Shown: positions 46,336 to 58,080, counted from the stretch's first letter. The stretch: DNA of 64,000 bases from Plazaster borealis (GCA_021014325.1 CM037461.1:5919501-5983500); one strand, 5' to 3'. The notes: a model not told the origin generated them from the sequence alone. Made by a program: numbers and translations.

Positions 46336-46872
46336 ATGCACCAAAGCATACGGAGCCAACACAGCGTTTTGTGTACATCACTACACAAAGACATTGACTT
46401 CATCTGGTCTCCTTCACATCAGAGGGCTTTCGAGAAAGTCAAAGACCTCATCTGTGCTGAGACGATCCTCACTTACTTTGACCCCTCCAAAAAGACGACC
46501 ATCCAAGTAGATGCATCTATGAAAGGCCTGGGTGCAGCTCTAACCCAAGACGGCAAACCGGTCGCCTTTGCTTCAAAATCCCTCAGTCCGGTAGAACAAC
46601 GGTATGCCAACATAGAACGTGAACTCCTTGCAGTTGTCTTTGGATGTGAACGTTTTCACACATACATATATGGCGATCATTTCACTGTAGAAAGTGACCA
46701 CAAGCCCCTGGAGATGATTCAGCGCAAATCACTAAAAGCCGCTCCTCCGAGACTGCAGCGAATGCTTCTCCGTCTCCAACCCTACGATGTCCCAGTAACC
46801 TACAGACCAGGGAAAAAATGCTCCTGCCTGATGGCTTATCTCGTCTCCCTGTACCAAATGCCAATCACATAG
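46336..46872 (+). pseudogene. Ty3/gypsy RNase H fragment
   Basis: One open frame with RT-connection residues FIWSPSHQRAFEKVKDLIC then RNase H motifs IQVDASMKGLGAAL, RYANIERELLAVVFGCERF and VESDHKPLEMIQRK. Catalytic D, E and D positions appear present. The RT palm upstream is deleted. The following coding sequence continues in another frame, so a frameshift lies near 46,815. Confidence 0.85.
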
Positions 46873-48171
46873 ACCTTGACCTGCATGTGACCTTTGTCCA
46901 GTTCACACAACCACGCATCCGCTCTCTCCAACATGAAACAGCCTTGGATACAACCCTCATGACACTCGAGATATATTCATCAAAGGATGGCCAGAGCGAC
47001 GCCATGATGTCCCCAAAGCTCTCCATCAGTACTGGCAATTTCGTGACGAGCTTGCAGTCGAAGACGGACTTATTGTCAATGGTGAGTGCATTATCATCCC
47101 CGCTTCACAGCAACAACATGTCCTCCTCCAGCTCCATGAAGGCCACCAGGGTAGCGAAACAACCAAGCTGAGAGCCAAAGAGTGTGTTTTTTGGGTAGGC
47201 ATAACCAAAGACATCGACACACTTGTGAAAAATTGCCCAACTTGTCAGCGGTTCCAGACAGCACAACCACGAGAAACTCTTCTTCAACACACCGTCCCCA
47301 CTCGCCATGGCAAGTTGTCGGTACTGACCTGTTCTTCTTCGAAGGTGATAACTTCCTCATTGTGGCTGACTACTACTCGAAGTTTCCATTCATCCGGAAG
47401 CTACCAGTGCCATGCACAAGCCTAGCAGTAGTAAACGCCACCAAACAAATCTTCGCCGAACAAGGTATCCCTGAGAGAGTTGTCAGTGACAATGCCAGAC
47501 ACTACGACTCAAAACAGAACAAAGATTTCTCCGTCTCATGGTGTTTTAACCATATCACTTCTTTACCCCACTACCCCAGATCCAATGGATTCACCGAGCG
47601 CACAATTCAAACAGTTAAGAAAACCATACGAAAGGCTCGATCCAGTGACAGTGATGTACATATGGCACTCCTCTGTCTTCGAACGACCCCTGTTGACCAT
47701 ACTATTCCCAGCCCTGCTCAACTCCTCTACAACAGGAAAATCAAAGGCAATTTACCTGCGAAAATCCGCAACTCCCTCGCAGCTCGTGACAAGATCCAAG
47801 AGCGTTTGTATGAGCGTCAGAGTACCCCAAAACAATACCATGACAGACAAGCAAGAGATCTCCCTTCTCTACGATCAGGTCAAACCATCTCCATTCGTGA
47901 CCCCAACAGTGGCCGTTGGACACCAGCCACTGTAGCAGAGAAATGTCATGAACCGAGGTCATACATAGTCCGCACCCCCAATGGAAGTATTCTCCGTCGC
48001 AACCGCAGACACATTCGTGACTTGGAACCAGTCAAAAAGCGAGTGACCTTTGACATTGACCCTCAGACACCCTCACAGTCATCGCTCCTACCTCCAGTCA
48101 CCACTCCCCCACGTGTCAACACACCAACCCCACCACCTCTCCATCAATTAACGGTTCAACTTTCATTGTGA
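46818..48171 (+). pseudogene. Ty3/gypsy integrase, frameshifted
   Basis: The coding sequence uses three successive frames. The first (from 46,818) has the linker MLLPDGLSRLPVPN. The second carries a zinc-binding HHCC region ending VKNCPTCQRFQ near 47,240. The third (to 48,171) has the catalytic core VVGTDLFFF, VVSDNARHYD and PRSNGFTERTIQTVKK, so the D, D and E residues are all there, and then a C-terminal domain with RSGQTISIRD. At least two frameshifts lie between RNase H and the core, so no complete polyprotein can be read. Confidence 0.88.
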
Positions 48172-48572
48172 ACATTGAACATTGAACATTCCATCTTGAT
48201 GATGCCAACCATGATATACCCGCACTTTTACTAAAAATTGTTTTTCTTGGGAAAATTTGATACTCAGTTTCTTACAAAAGTTTTTTTAATTTAAACCAAA
48301 CCAGACTCCTTTAACAACCAAAGTCCAAAATGCCTCAAACCTTTGAGTTCATTTCACAGAAAACTTTTCATTATATTTCTAAACCTTATGTGATAGACTG
48401 GAAAAAACCTCCAGTGTAATCCTAAAATAAAGGATCATTGACCAACCATTTTTCTACAGATGAATGCAGTTGATTCATTTTTATTTGATCAAAGAGCACA
48501 AAAACCTGTGTTCCACATTGTAATTTTGTTTGTATTTAAAATCTGTGATTTTACACTGTTCCTTGATTCAAA

Positions 48573-48591
48573 GCTTTTTTTTAAAGGGGGA
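48573..48591 (+). promoter_or_regulatory. Polypurine tract
   Basis: AAAGGGGGA directly before the 3' LTR, the expected plus-strand primer site for reverse transcription. Confidence 0.7.
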
Positions 48592-48707
48592 TGTCACATA
48601 TCCACCCGCCAACGAAGGGCGGTGTTATTCAATATGGCTGATTAAACAGTTGCAACAGCTCAGAAGTCTCCTCGTTCCTCAATCCTTATTTAGGCCACAT
48701 GCCAACA
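48592..48707 (+). repeat. 3' LTR (116 bp)
   Basis: Copy of 46,110-46,225 with three substitutions (AGAG/GAAG region and one G/C), then the ACTAG target duplication. Confidence 0.92.
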
Positions 48708-48829
48708 ACTAGTATTACTATTTCCATGATACAAAGTGAAACCAGCTGCTGAGTGACAATGTAACTGTGAGTTGTTTGAGTACAAAATACTTATTTGTTG
48801 AATTATCAATCATGGCGGGTAGGGTTTGC

Positions 48830-49335
48830 AATAACTGTGTTCAACTTGGATTTTGTTCCAGTCAAATTGTTTGCCCTTTCTTAATGTGTATGTTGTTATT
48901 TTTAAGCATCAACAAACCAAGTCCTAGTCAATATAAATTGAAACTATGGATTGAGTGGCTGTGCTAGAAAGAGAAGTGCGTGACACTTCTCTTCTTTTTA
49001 GTCCAAACCCCAACCCTAACCCTAGTCCTAACCAATCCTAACCCTAGCCCAAACCCTAACCCTACTTTAGCCCCGTACCCTAATTCTGGCACTCAATGAG
49101 TCAAAGAGCCATGACATGTTTCTAGGTGGGCACATATAGTTTTTGTGGAAACTACTCCCATCTCCGCTGAAAGCCTCCATCTCTTTGTTCGAGAATCATG
49201 TCAACATTATTTTTCCTCTGGAGTTTGTTTGATCTTCAGATTAGGGTGGGGTGCAGAATGTGTTGGCATGTGTAAGGGGTTGGTAGCTGGGATACTGGTC
49301 GTTCAATCAGGTCAATTATGTGACCAACTAGATCC
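48830..49335. repeat. Duplicated repeat with telomere-like tract, copy 1
   Basis: Matches 50,590-51,190. It has GTGGCTGTGCTAGAAAGAGAAG then degenerate CCCTAA repeats (49,009-49,080), then CTACTCCCATCTC and TTAGGGTGGGGTGCAGAATGTG. Confidence 0.7.
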
Positions 49336-49337
49336 TC

Positions 49338-49500
49338 ATTGAACCTTGAAATCTTATGCAACTTGCTCCCTTTCATCAAGTCATCATGCAATCCTTAGAA
49401 CCCCTGCCCCTCCCCCAAACTAATTATACAAACCCCAGGGGTAAAATCGCAGGGCAATAAACTTACATTGTTCTTAGAAGAACACTTAGGCACTGTAGGG
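49338..49500. repeat. Dispersed repeat shared with 57,268-57,440
   Basis: GAACCTTGAAATCT followed by CAACTTGCTCCCTTTCATC and CCCCAGGGGTAAAATCGCAGG, with C-rich tracts. Nearly identical at 57,268. Confidence 0.7.
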
Positions 49501-49736
49501 TCGTTTACAGACCAACATTTTGACCACTGCAATGAAAAGACCCCTCTATGGTAATTTTTTGTTTGCCCGTTGCCCCCCAACCCCCCCCCCCCCCTTTACT
49601 ATCACCAGGGACCCTCCCTATACAATATTCCTAATGTCCAGTCAAACTGTAAAAACTGTAAAAAAAAATATATTAATATTTGGTATGTTTTCTAAACCAC
49701 AGATTGAAACAACCCGACACAAAGTATAGGGTTTCG

Positions 49737-50590
49737 TGTAGAGTAGAATCAGACCAATGAAGAATGAAAATTGTTTACTGGCAACTTTACTGCACAACGA
49801 TTCACTAGCGTTCTAGGCAAGATAACCTGTATGTATTGCGTCTCGTCATTTTTCCCATTAACTAAAACAAAACAAGTGTATACAAATAAATCAGTACTCT
49901 GCCAAACATGACAAACAACCAAAGTAATGGAACACAAATCTAAGTCAGGCAAAGCTCCGTCTGACTCCAAAATCAAATCTGTGCCCACTTTAGTTTATTG
50001 ATCACAAGTAATTATCCATTACTGACCGTGACAAGAAACAAACAAACAAAGTAGGCTACTCTGCTGTCAATTGTCGGCTGTTAAATGGCTGACAAACAAC
50101 CAAAGTAGTGGAAACTCAAATTTATGTCAAACATAGCTCCGTTTGACTCCGAAATCAAATCTCTGACCCATTTTAAATGGATTGCAAATTTATTATCCTG
50201 ACCGGGAGAGGAGACAATATTACATGCACTTCACAAATGTTTGAGGAAATGAACCGTCGTTTGTTAGACTTTGTAAAAATAAATCATAGTTTACAACTCA
50301 GTAACCGTGTTTCTTTGATAATGGCCAAAAGCAATTTGAAGACGACAAAACGTTACACTCACGACAAAGAGGACAGTTACGACCAATAGCAGAATTATGT
50401 GCCATAAATAATACCTACAACTTATTATGATTTAGTTGCATCAGAAGCAGCAGCAGAAGATGCTAAATCGATGGTTTTGCATTACTTCACTTGCGGAAAT
50501 CGTCCTGGATAGGATGGCGGAGGCCGCCCAGAGTTATTGCGCGTACAGCAGGAATACTTGTTTGTTTAATTAATTAGATTGTTGTTACTC
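49737..50590 (-). mobile_element. Inverted copy of the ~0.83-kb dispersed element
   Basis: Reverse-complement match to 38,285-39,118 over nearly full length, from GTAGAGTAGAATCAGACC to GATTGTTGTTACTC. Confidence 0.65.
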
Positions 50591-51190
50591 ATTTTTCAGC
50601 ATCAACAAGCCTAGTCCTAGGCAATATAATTTGAAGCAATGGATTACCTGGCTGTGCTAGGAAGAGAAGTAAATGACCCGTCTCTTATTAACCCTAAGTC
50701 TAATTTTAGCCCAAACCCTAACCCTAACCCTAATCCTAACCAACCCTAACCATAGCCCATATTCTGGCCCTAACCCGTACTGCTGTAGGTCACCGAAATG
50801 GGTCAAAGACCCATGACAAGTTTCTAGGTGGGCTGATATAATTATATATTTTTAGGGGAAAGTACTCCCATCTCTGCTGAAAGCCTCCAACTCTTTGTTC
50901 GAGATAGTACGCAATCATGTCAACAATTTTGTTTATCTGGAGTTTGGTTGATCCTCATTTTAGGGTGGGGTGCAGAATGTGCTGGCATATGTATGGGGGG
51001 GACTGCTCTATATTCCGACACCCCTATGTTCCGACAACCCCCTCATGATTTACGTAAGGTTAGGGTTAGGGTTAGGGTTAGGGTTAAGGTTAGGAATAGG
51101 AAAATACACCAGGGTTGTCGGAACATAGGGGTGTCGGAACATAGGGGTGTAACCGTATGGGGTTGGTAGCTGGGGTAATGATTATTCAAT
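50590..51190. repeat. Duplicated repeat with telomere-like tract, copy 2
   Basis: Second copy of 48,830-49,335, with an AACCCTAACCCTAACCC tract near 50,715 and the small foldback element at 51,011 as an insertion. Confidence 0.7.
51011..51150. mobile_element. Foldback element around TTAGGG repeats
   Basis: The left arm ends with TGTTCCGACAACCC at 51,040. The right arm from 51,112 (GGGTTGTCGGAACATAGG...) is its complement and carries an additional copy of the GTGTCGGAACATAGGG unit. Between them is a (TTAGGG) run of about five units (51,058-51,094). No coding. Confidence 0.75.
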
Positions 51191-51438
51191 CTAGTAAATT
51201 TTGTGGCCAACTAGAGCCAATAGACACAATCGGCGACCGGCGTCACGTGACTCATAGTGGGTATACAATGTATTAAAACAAACAGCGCGGTGTGTATGGA
51301 AAAACTTGGCAGCATCCGAGTGCCACTGCTGTAAGGGGTCATGATTCATGTTGCATTTGTTGGTTGCAAGTTGCAACACGATTTTAACTTTTCTAAATCC
51401 ATCTGAAGTAATATAATATTAATAATAACTAGACTTAA

Positions 51439-51458
51439 CTTTTTGTTGTAACAAAAAG
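51439..51458. repeat. Left-end hairpin
   Basis: CTTTTTGTT/AACAAAAAG stem (9 bp), loop GT, preceded by AACTAGAC and followed by AAGGTGTTCGG. Confidence 0.85.
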
Positions 51459-51987
51459 AAGGTGTTCGGTAGACTTGTCCAATTAGCGAAAACTCACGGG
51501 GATATGAAGAAAAAGAAGTATTACAAAAAACAGCAGTGAATGGTCACAGGGATCACAATTTGTGTAAGATTTTAAAAATACTCCAGGGTCCTTTACACGG
51601 TCCAAAGATCTTGTGTTTAGCAATTATGGCTCTCCAGATATGATTTTTCGAAATATTAAACATTGATTTAATGTTATAACATCATCGATGACGTCACCAT
51701 CCCGAAAACCTATATGTGAAGTTTGTAGAGTTTCAAGTTTATATGTGCTTGGGAAGTGTGCTTTTGTTAGCGGAAAAGCGACGGGGAGAAGAAGAAAAAT
51801 AAGTATTAAGAAAAAAAGAAAACTAAATTAAATGTAAAAGTTCATCTTTCGGTTTGAACCGGAAGTCCAGTTCAAATGGGGCCACACTCTGTGTAGCGCT
51901 TGTGAAGTTGTAAAAACTCATTACCCAAGGATTTTATGCCTGAACAAAGTTTGAAAATCGGTTGTGTAGTTCTTGAGATATGGTGTC

Positions 51988-52507
51988 ACTTCCGGTTGAC
52001 CCGGAAGTAAAGGTCAACATGGGGTCACGGCTACCCAAAGCTAATCTCTAATGCCCAAGGAGTCTAAAACTGAAAACAGTTTGAAAATCGGTTGTGTAGT
52101 TCTTGAGATATGATCTCACTTCTGGTTGACCTGGAAGTAAAGGTCAACATGGGGTCACGGTTACCCAAGGCTAATCTCCAATGCCCAAGGAGTCTATAAC
52201 TGAAACAAATTTGAAAATCGGTTTAGTAGTTCTTGAGATATGTTGTTACTTCCGGTTGACCCGGAAGTAAAGGTCAACATGGGGTCACGGTTACCCAAAG
52301 CTAATCTCCAATGCCCAAGGAGTCTATCACTGCAAACAGTTTGAAAATCGGTTGTGTAGTTCTTGAGATATGGTCCCACTTCCGGTTGACCCGGAAGTAA
52401 AAGTTAACATGGGATCACGGTTACCCAAGGCTAATCTCCAATGCCCAAGGAGTTTATAACTGAAAAAAGTTTGAAAATCGGTTGTGTAGTTCTTGAATTA
52501 TGATTTT
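51988..52507. repeat. 130-bp tandem repeat array (4 units)
   Basis: ACTTCCGGTTGACCCGGAAG-type unit starts at 51,988, 52,118, 52,248 and 52,378, spaced exactly 130 bp. Each unit also has GGGGTCACGG, TACCCAA, AATGCCCAAGGAGTCTA and GAAAATCGGTTGTGTAGTTC. The 61-residue ORF inside is a by-product of the repeat. Confidence 0.9.
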
Positions 52508-54496
52508 TTTTTAAATCTGACATTTAATTGTAAGCGAGGTTTGCACGGACGGCTGTTTTAGAGACTAACAAAGCGTAATGTCAAAATCTCTGTGGAAAAG
52601 TTTGAGAAGGCTTAAAAATCTACAACATGATGTAAAAATTGTGAGTAATGTGTATGTAAAAAGTACAAGTATTCCTTAAAGTTTGAATTGTGAAGTTTTC
52701 AACTTCCGGTTTGAACAGGAAGACAAGGTCAAACGGTATAAGACTCTGTTAATAGTATTTGCTACATTTGTCAAGACCTCTCCGATGATGTATAGATTGT
52801 TAAAATAGCATATGTACTTCTTGCGTTATGAATTTTTAAATGATTAAACTTTGTTTTTCTGTATTTAAACACTTGATAACGTCATCATGACGTCACAACT
52901 ACTTGATTGAGGTTTTATCAAGTTCCTTACACGGTGTAAATTTGAAGTTGATCTGATACACAGAAGTTAATGTTTTTGCCGGGAAAGTGTTTTTTTGAAT
53001 AATTACACCAAGGCAAACTTTGACCTTCCGGTACGACCGGAAGTTAAGGTCATACGATTTTGACATTAACTTTTTAAATGTTGCCCGTGTCTTGATCTAT
53101 CATATGCCCAAATATGAATACCATAGCTGTAATATTCAGAGACATACGGGCATTGGCATATGGTCACTTTTTCCCCTTAAATGGCTTGTAACTTGATACC
53201 TTATTCCTAATCTGAAAGCATACAAATTTGAACAATAAGGGTGTTTTTTCTTTCATCATTTTCTTGCAACTTCGATGACCAATTGAGCCCAAATTTGCAC
53301 AGGCTTGTTATGTTATGCATATGTTGGGATACACCGAATGAGATCACTGGTCTTTGACAATTACCAAACGTGTACAGTGCCTTTAAATGAAGAATCATTT
53401 TGAAAGGCAATGACGCTTACCGTTTTATTCACCGTGTCGCACTGATAGACACCGCCGTCAAATGACGGTCTGAAACGCCCTTTTACGAGCCGATGTCATG
53501 CCCCGTTTCTCGGTGTCTGATAAAAACATAACCAATGTTTGTTATTGTCTGCTTGCAATTTCTCACATAATTAAAAGTCATACGAATCACTTAAGCAGGT
53601 GGCCATCTCAGTAAAACTTCGTCTTCGATTCCATGTTCACCATTGAGCCATCGGGAACAACTTGACGCTGAACATGGCACAGGTTGAGCGGAATTTAATT
53701 CTGCAGTGTTTTTACGCCATTGATAAGCTACCGCTATAAGTGCGTTGAACTGCGACACGTCAAAACTTGCACGGAAATCATGCCACTACATCCAGCCTTC
53801 AGTGAAGGCGCACATCCGAGGGCTACTAACGAAATGTTCAACTTACATTTTGAGTCGGAGGTCAAGGTCAAACGGGGTCACTCTTTGTGTAGCGTTTGTT
53901 GAGTTTTGAAAGATCTGTCCGATGATGCATAGATTGTTGAAATCCATTACATCGTTATCGAGTTATGATTTTTTGAAATATTAAACTTTGATTTACTGTA
54001 ATTCGACACCTGATGACGTAATCATTACGTCACAACAAGTTGATGGAGGTTTCATCATGTTTCTAATATGGTGTAAATTTGAAGTTGATCAGATAAACAG
54101 AAGTTAAGAATTTTGCCAGGAAATGATTTTTTGTTAAGAATTGCAGAAAGGCAAACTTTGACCTTCCGGTACGACCGGAAGTAAAGGTCAAGTGAATTTA
54201 ACGTTAACTTTTTAAATGTTGCCCATGTCTTGATCTATCATATGCCTAAATATGAATACCATAGCTGTAATATTCAGAGACATACATGCATTGGCCTGAG
54301 GGCACTTTTTGAACTAAAATGGCTTGTAATTTGACACCCGATGACGTCATCATGACGTCATTGCTCACACACCTTCTGCTTGTTATGTTCTAACGTCACA
54401 TTAAGTTTCAAGTTGATCAAAGGTTTGCAAGTATGGTTTTTTTTGCGGACAAACGCCAAACAGAAGAAAAAGAAGAACTAAAAAACTAGACTTTCA
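52508..54496. repeat. Composite repeat between array and hairpin
   Basis: 52,600-53,170 matches 58,500-59,090 and 60,960-61,550. 53,210-53,390 is a partial inverted copy of 3,055-3,400. 53,850-54,480 is a further related block with TGACGTCA at 54,342 and 54,353. Confidence 0.7.
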
Positions 54497-54518
54497 GTTT
54501 TTGTCATGTGACAAAAAC
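54497..54518. repeat. Left-end hairpin
   Basis: 10-bp stem GTTTTTGTCA/TGACAAAAAC with a TG loop, preceded by AACTAGACTTTCA and followed by AAGGTGTTCGTGG. Identical at 61,712-61,733. Confidence 0.9.
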
Positions 54519-56192
54519 AAGGTGTTCGTGGGGAGTGATTGAATGAATAAACATTCTACCTTATCAATCCAATGCCTGGTCCAGGAGTTATGAATTTTTC
54601 TAAAAATTTAACATCAACTTCCGGTTTGGACCGGAAGTCAAGGTCAAATAGGGGTCATATTATGTGTTGCGCATTTAGTTTATGAAGACGTTTTAGATGA
54701 TGTATGGATTGTAAACCTCAAACGATTTCTTGAAACATTAACCTTTACTTTCCGGTTCGAACCGGAAGTCAAGGTCAAATGAGGTCACAGTGTGTAGCGT
54801 TTCTTAAATCTTTGGAGCCCTTTCTGATGAGGTATAGATGATAAAAATCCAATGTGTGGTTCAGGAGTTCTGATTTTTTCAAATATTAAATTTCATCTTC
54901 CGGTTTGAACAGGAAGTAAAGGTCACTTGGGGTCACATTCTGTATATCGTTTGTTAAGTTGTTACATACTTGTCCGATGGTGTATAGATTGTAAAAATCC
55001 ATCGTGTGGTTCAGGAATTATGAATTTTGAAACATTAAATTTCAACTTCCGCTTTGAACCGGAAGTCAGGGTCAAACGGGGTCACAATAAGTGTAGCGTA
55101 TGTTAGGTTTTACAAAGACCTTTCAGATGATGTATAGATTGTAAAAATCCAATGTGTGGTTCAGGAGTTACGAATTTTTCAAGTATTACATGGATTATCT
55201 TCATGCCGGGGTGCGCAATATACAAGGTAACAGCGATGCTATTTAATGTATTCCTACATGTAGTTGATGTAAACTGAACTACACGCACAATGTACGTGTA
55301 TCTGTACACGTGTTATTACACCATCTTGCGTTATCAAATTGGGTCAACACAAACGTGCGCTTTAATGCCGGTGGTCATAAGACAAGATGTAAATGTCAAA
55401 ATGTTGTTAGTTCTGTGCAAAAGTTTGAGCTGGCTCAACGTTCTACAACCTGATGCAGAAATTATGCTGAAAAGATAAGTAGTTTTTGAGATACGAAATT
55501 TATATAATTTTAAATTTCCGGGTTGAACCGGAAGTCAAGGTAAAATGGGGTCACTTTCTGTGTAGCGTTTGTTGGACCTTTAACGAACTTTCCGATGATG
55601 TATAGATTGTAAAAATCCAACATGTCGTTCATGAGTTATGATTTTTTTCAAATATTAAACTTTGATTGAATGTAATTCAATACCTGATGACGTCATCATG
55701 ACATCATCAAGTTTGTGTCGTCTTGATATTTAGGTTCAAATGTCTGATGAGTTTCAATGTAAAATTCAATTTCAATCTTGAGTTATGTCGTAGATAAGCC
55801 CGAAAATGATGTTTTTCAAGAAAAAAACCAAAGGCAAACTTTGACCTAGGGCATGATCTTGAAGAAAAGGTCATACGATTTTGACGTTAACTTTTGAAAT
55901 GTAGCCCCAGTCTTGATCTATCACATGCCCAATTATGAACATCATAGCTTTCATATTCAATGAGATACAGCAAATACCAAATGGTAATTTTTCAACTTTA
56001 AAAACGTTGTAATTCGACACCTGATGAAGTCATCATGACGTCATGACAATTGTGCCGTCCTCATATTGAGGTTCAATTGTCTGATGAGTTTCAAGGTTCA
56101 ATTCAGTTTCAATGTTGAGTTATGCTGTAGAGAAGAGTTCTAGGGAAGAAGAAGATGGAGAATAAAAAAAAAAAAAAACGGAACAATAACAA
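54519..56192. repeat. Hairpin-bounded non-coding body
   Basis: Begins AAGGTGTTCG; CGAACACCT closes it at 56,223 (about 1,705 bp). It has palindromes TTCCGG...CCGGAA at 54,619, 54,750 (perfect, TTCCGGTTCGAACCGGAA), 54,898 and 55,047, then TGACGTCA elements, then a GAAGAAGAAGATGG purine tract. Collinear with 61,734-63,403. Confidence 0.8.
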
Positions 56193-56327
56193 GAGGTGTT
56201 CGTGCTCATATTGCACGAACACCTAAAAAATCCGAACAATAACAAAGAGTTGTTCGGGCTGAATGCCCGAACACCTAAAAACTGAACAAAAATAAGAGGT
56301 GTTCGGAGCAAAGCTCTCCGAACACCT
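56193..56327. repeat. Three right-end hairpins
   Basis: Stems AGGTGTTCGTGC/GCACGAACACCT (56,193-56,223), GTTCGGGC/GCCCGAAC (56,251-56,271) and AGGTGTTCGGAG/CTCCGAACACCT (56,297-56,327). The third uses GGAG/CTCC where others use GTGC/GCAC or GGGC/GCCC. Confidence 0.9.
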
Positions 56328-57260
56328 AATAATAACGTAAACTTATATAGCGCCAAAATCCGCCAAAAAAGACGGAAGGGTGGCCAGTTTTGCAATTTTC
56401 AAACGTTGTCGAAATGGTTTGGTAAAGCTAAAAAAAACAGTGGCACACAAACAATCCTGTGGAAGTTTTGTTTATAAAGGGAAGAGCGAAATCATTCATG
56501 TAGCCGTGTTCAAGCAAATCAGAGGATGGGATCATCATGTAACCACAAATTTTTGTTTATGATATTCGATAAAGGCATCATATTTTATGAGGGATTTTTA
56601 CAGGACATGCAAAGAAAATAGTTAGTCAAGACCGGTTTATACGCACTCAAGGTGTTCAAAAGGCTTATAATTTGTTACGGTTTATATGAAGATTCTCCCC
56701 GTAACGAGTGAGAATCATAATGAAGTGCAAGCTTTAAGAAACAAAAAGTTTGATGCGACAAGTATAGTTCTTTTAGAAAGGGGCGGGGGGAGAAGAGAAC
56801 AAACAGAGGAAGGGGCAAAGAAAAACCGCGGGAGGGCCGGGAAGGGCGGACGGAAAGGACAGACGGACCGAGGCAGAAGCCAGAGGAGTGCCCAAGCACC
56901 GGCTCCGCCCAGACAGTCTGCAGACAATTAATGATGTGTTGATGGGAGTGCGGGACTAAATATAACTATTTACGGCGGCAGCCAATGAGAGAAAGCAATC
57001 GGTATAGTGAATCGTTGTGTACTGTAACTTTTGTCCCACGGCTCCGGTGGGGTCTCTGAAAATAACCAAGTTCGTGTATTGTTCAAGTTGGTAGGTTAAA
57101 AAGTCAGTAGGTGATGGTTAAAACAGAGCTTTTCTTCGATGTTTTCAAGCAACCTGCCGGAAAACTACGAAAATCCCATTGAGCTCCCCGTGCTTAAACA
57201 CTGCGCGCGAGGGTTGTTATGATTCTGTACCCACTGTACGTCACGTGACCACCGATTGTG
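56328..57260. other. Non-coding segment duplicated at 63,472-64,000
   Basis: Follows the hairpins. Includes a G-rich stretch (GGGGCGGGGGGAGAAGAG near 56,781). Small ORFs (56,380-56,562 and 56,686-56,931) recur in the other copy but show no domain, so I do not call them genes. Confidence 0.5.
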
Positions 57261-57267
57261 TCTATTG

Positions 57268-57440
57268 AACCTTGAAATCTAATGAAACTTGCTCCCTTTC
57301 ATCAAGTCATCATGCAAGCCTTAGAAGCCCCGCCCCTCTCCCAAACCCAATGGTAGCAACCCCAGGGGTAAAATCGCAGGGCAACAAACTTACATTGTTC
57401 TTAGAAGAACATGTAGGTACTGTAGGGGTCTTTTATATAC
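57268..57440. repeat. Dispersed repeat, second copy
   Basis: Copy of 49,338-49,500. Confidence 0.7.
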
Positions 57441-58080
57441 CAAACTGTTTACCACTGCAATGAACATACCCCTCTACAGTAATGCTGTTTGTTTGCCCGT
57501 TCCCCACCCCCCCCCCTCACCAGGGACCCGCCCTATATAGAGGGTTAAATGGAAAGAAAGAAAAAATTGTATGTAGATATGCGGGCACTGCTCATTCATT
57601 TGAAAATGTACACAAAAAACCAAGGGCGGTTTGTTTGTTTAAAGCTGCGGATTAATCCCGGATTATCCTGACAACAGTCCTAATGTCCTGATTGTTGTCT
57701 CCAGTCAAACTGTAAAAAATAACTTCCTATATAAGGGTGCACCCCCTAAATAGGGATTAAGCAGAGCGTCGGCCTCATTAATATAGAATATTTTGTAGGC
57801 ACTCGAAATATCCTATATTAGACAAATTTGAGAGCCAAATAAAAGGGGTACAGTGTACAAAATTTGCCCAATTGCGACCAGGGGGTTGTTGACTTCCAAC
57901 TTGAGTTATTTTGGATGACATAGGCCCTGAAATAAATGGTCCTATTTGCCGAGAGGTGTAGGGAAATTTCAAGATTGATGCTCGGACTTTTGGAAATTCC
58001 ACCGGTGTAGGGGCTGTTTATATTTTGAGGGAGAATAATTCGACGGGCCTTGGGTCTTTCCCCTTTACTGTAAAAAGCTG
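57441..58080. other. Intergenic stretch without recognised gene
   Basis: Poly-C tract near 57,506. GGGTGCACCCCCTAAATAGG at 57,736 recurs near 45,994, next to the LTR element. No gene. Confidence 0.45.

Larger units (their letters stand above)
46110..48707 (+). mobile_element. Internally deleted Ty3/gypsy LTR retrotransposon
   Basis: 2,598 bp with 116-bp LTRs and the 5-bp target duplication ACTAG (46,105-46,109 and 48,708-48,712). The interior begins TGGTGGCAGCGG (primer-binding-site position) and ends in a polypurine tract AAAGGGGGA. Only RNase H and integrase remain: gag, protease and most of the RT are missing. The RNase H-integrase order fits Ty3/gypsy. Confidence 0.92.

Noticed and set aside
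47182..47300. Integrase ORF start at 47,182 as a real start
   Set aside because: The upstream 30 or so codons are out of frame with the HHCC region; the true coding sequence shifts frame here.
52194..52379. 61-residue ORF repeated at 60,337 and similar at 35,926
   Set aside because: Generated by the 130-bp tandem unit and carries the repeat sequence itself.
55103..55309. 68-residue minus ORF repeated at 62,318
   Set aside because: Lies wholly in duplicated non-coding repeat. The related copy at 368-571 differs by indels, and no domain is visible.
56686..56931. Basic G/R-rich 81-residue ORF
   Set aside because: In a duplicated G-rich segment, without a recognisable domain or splice context.
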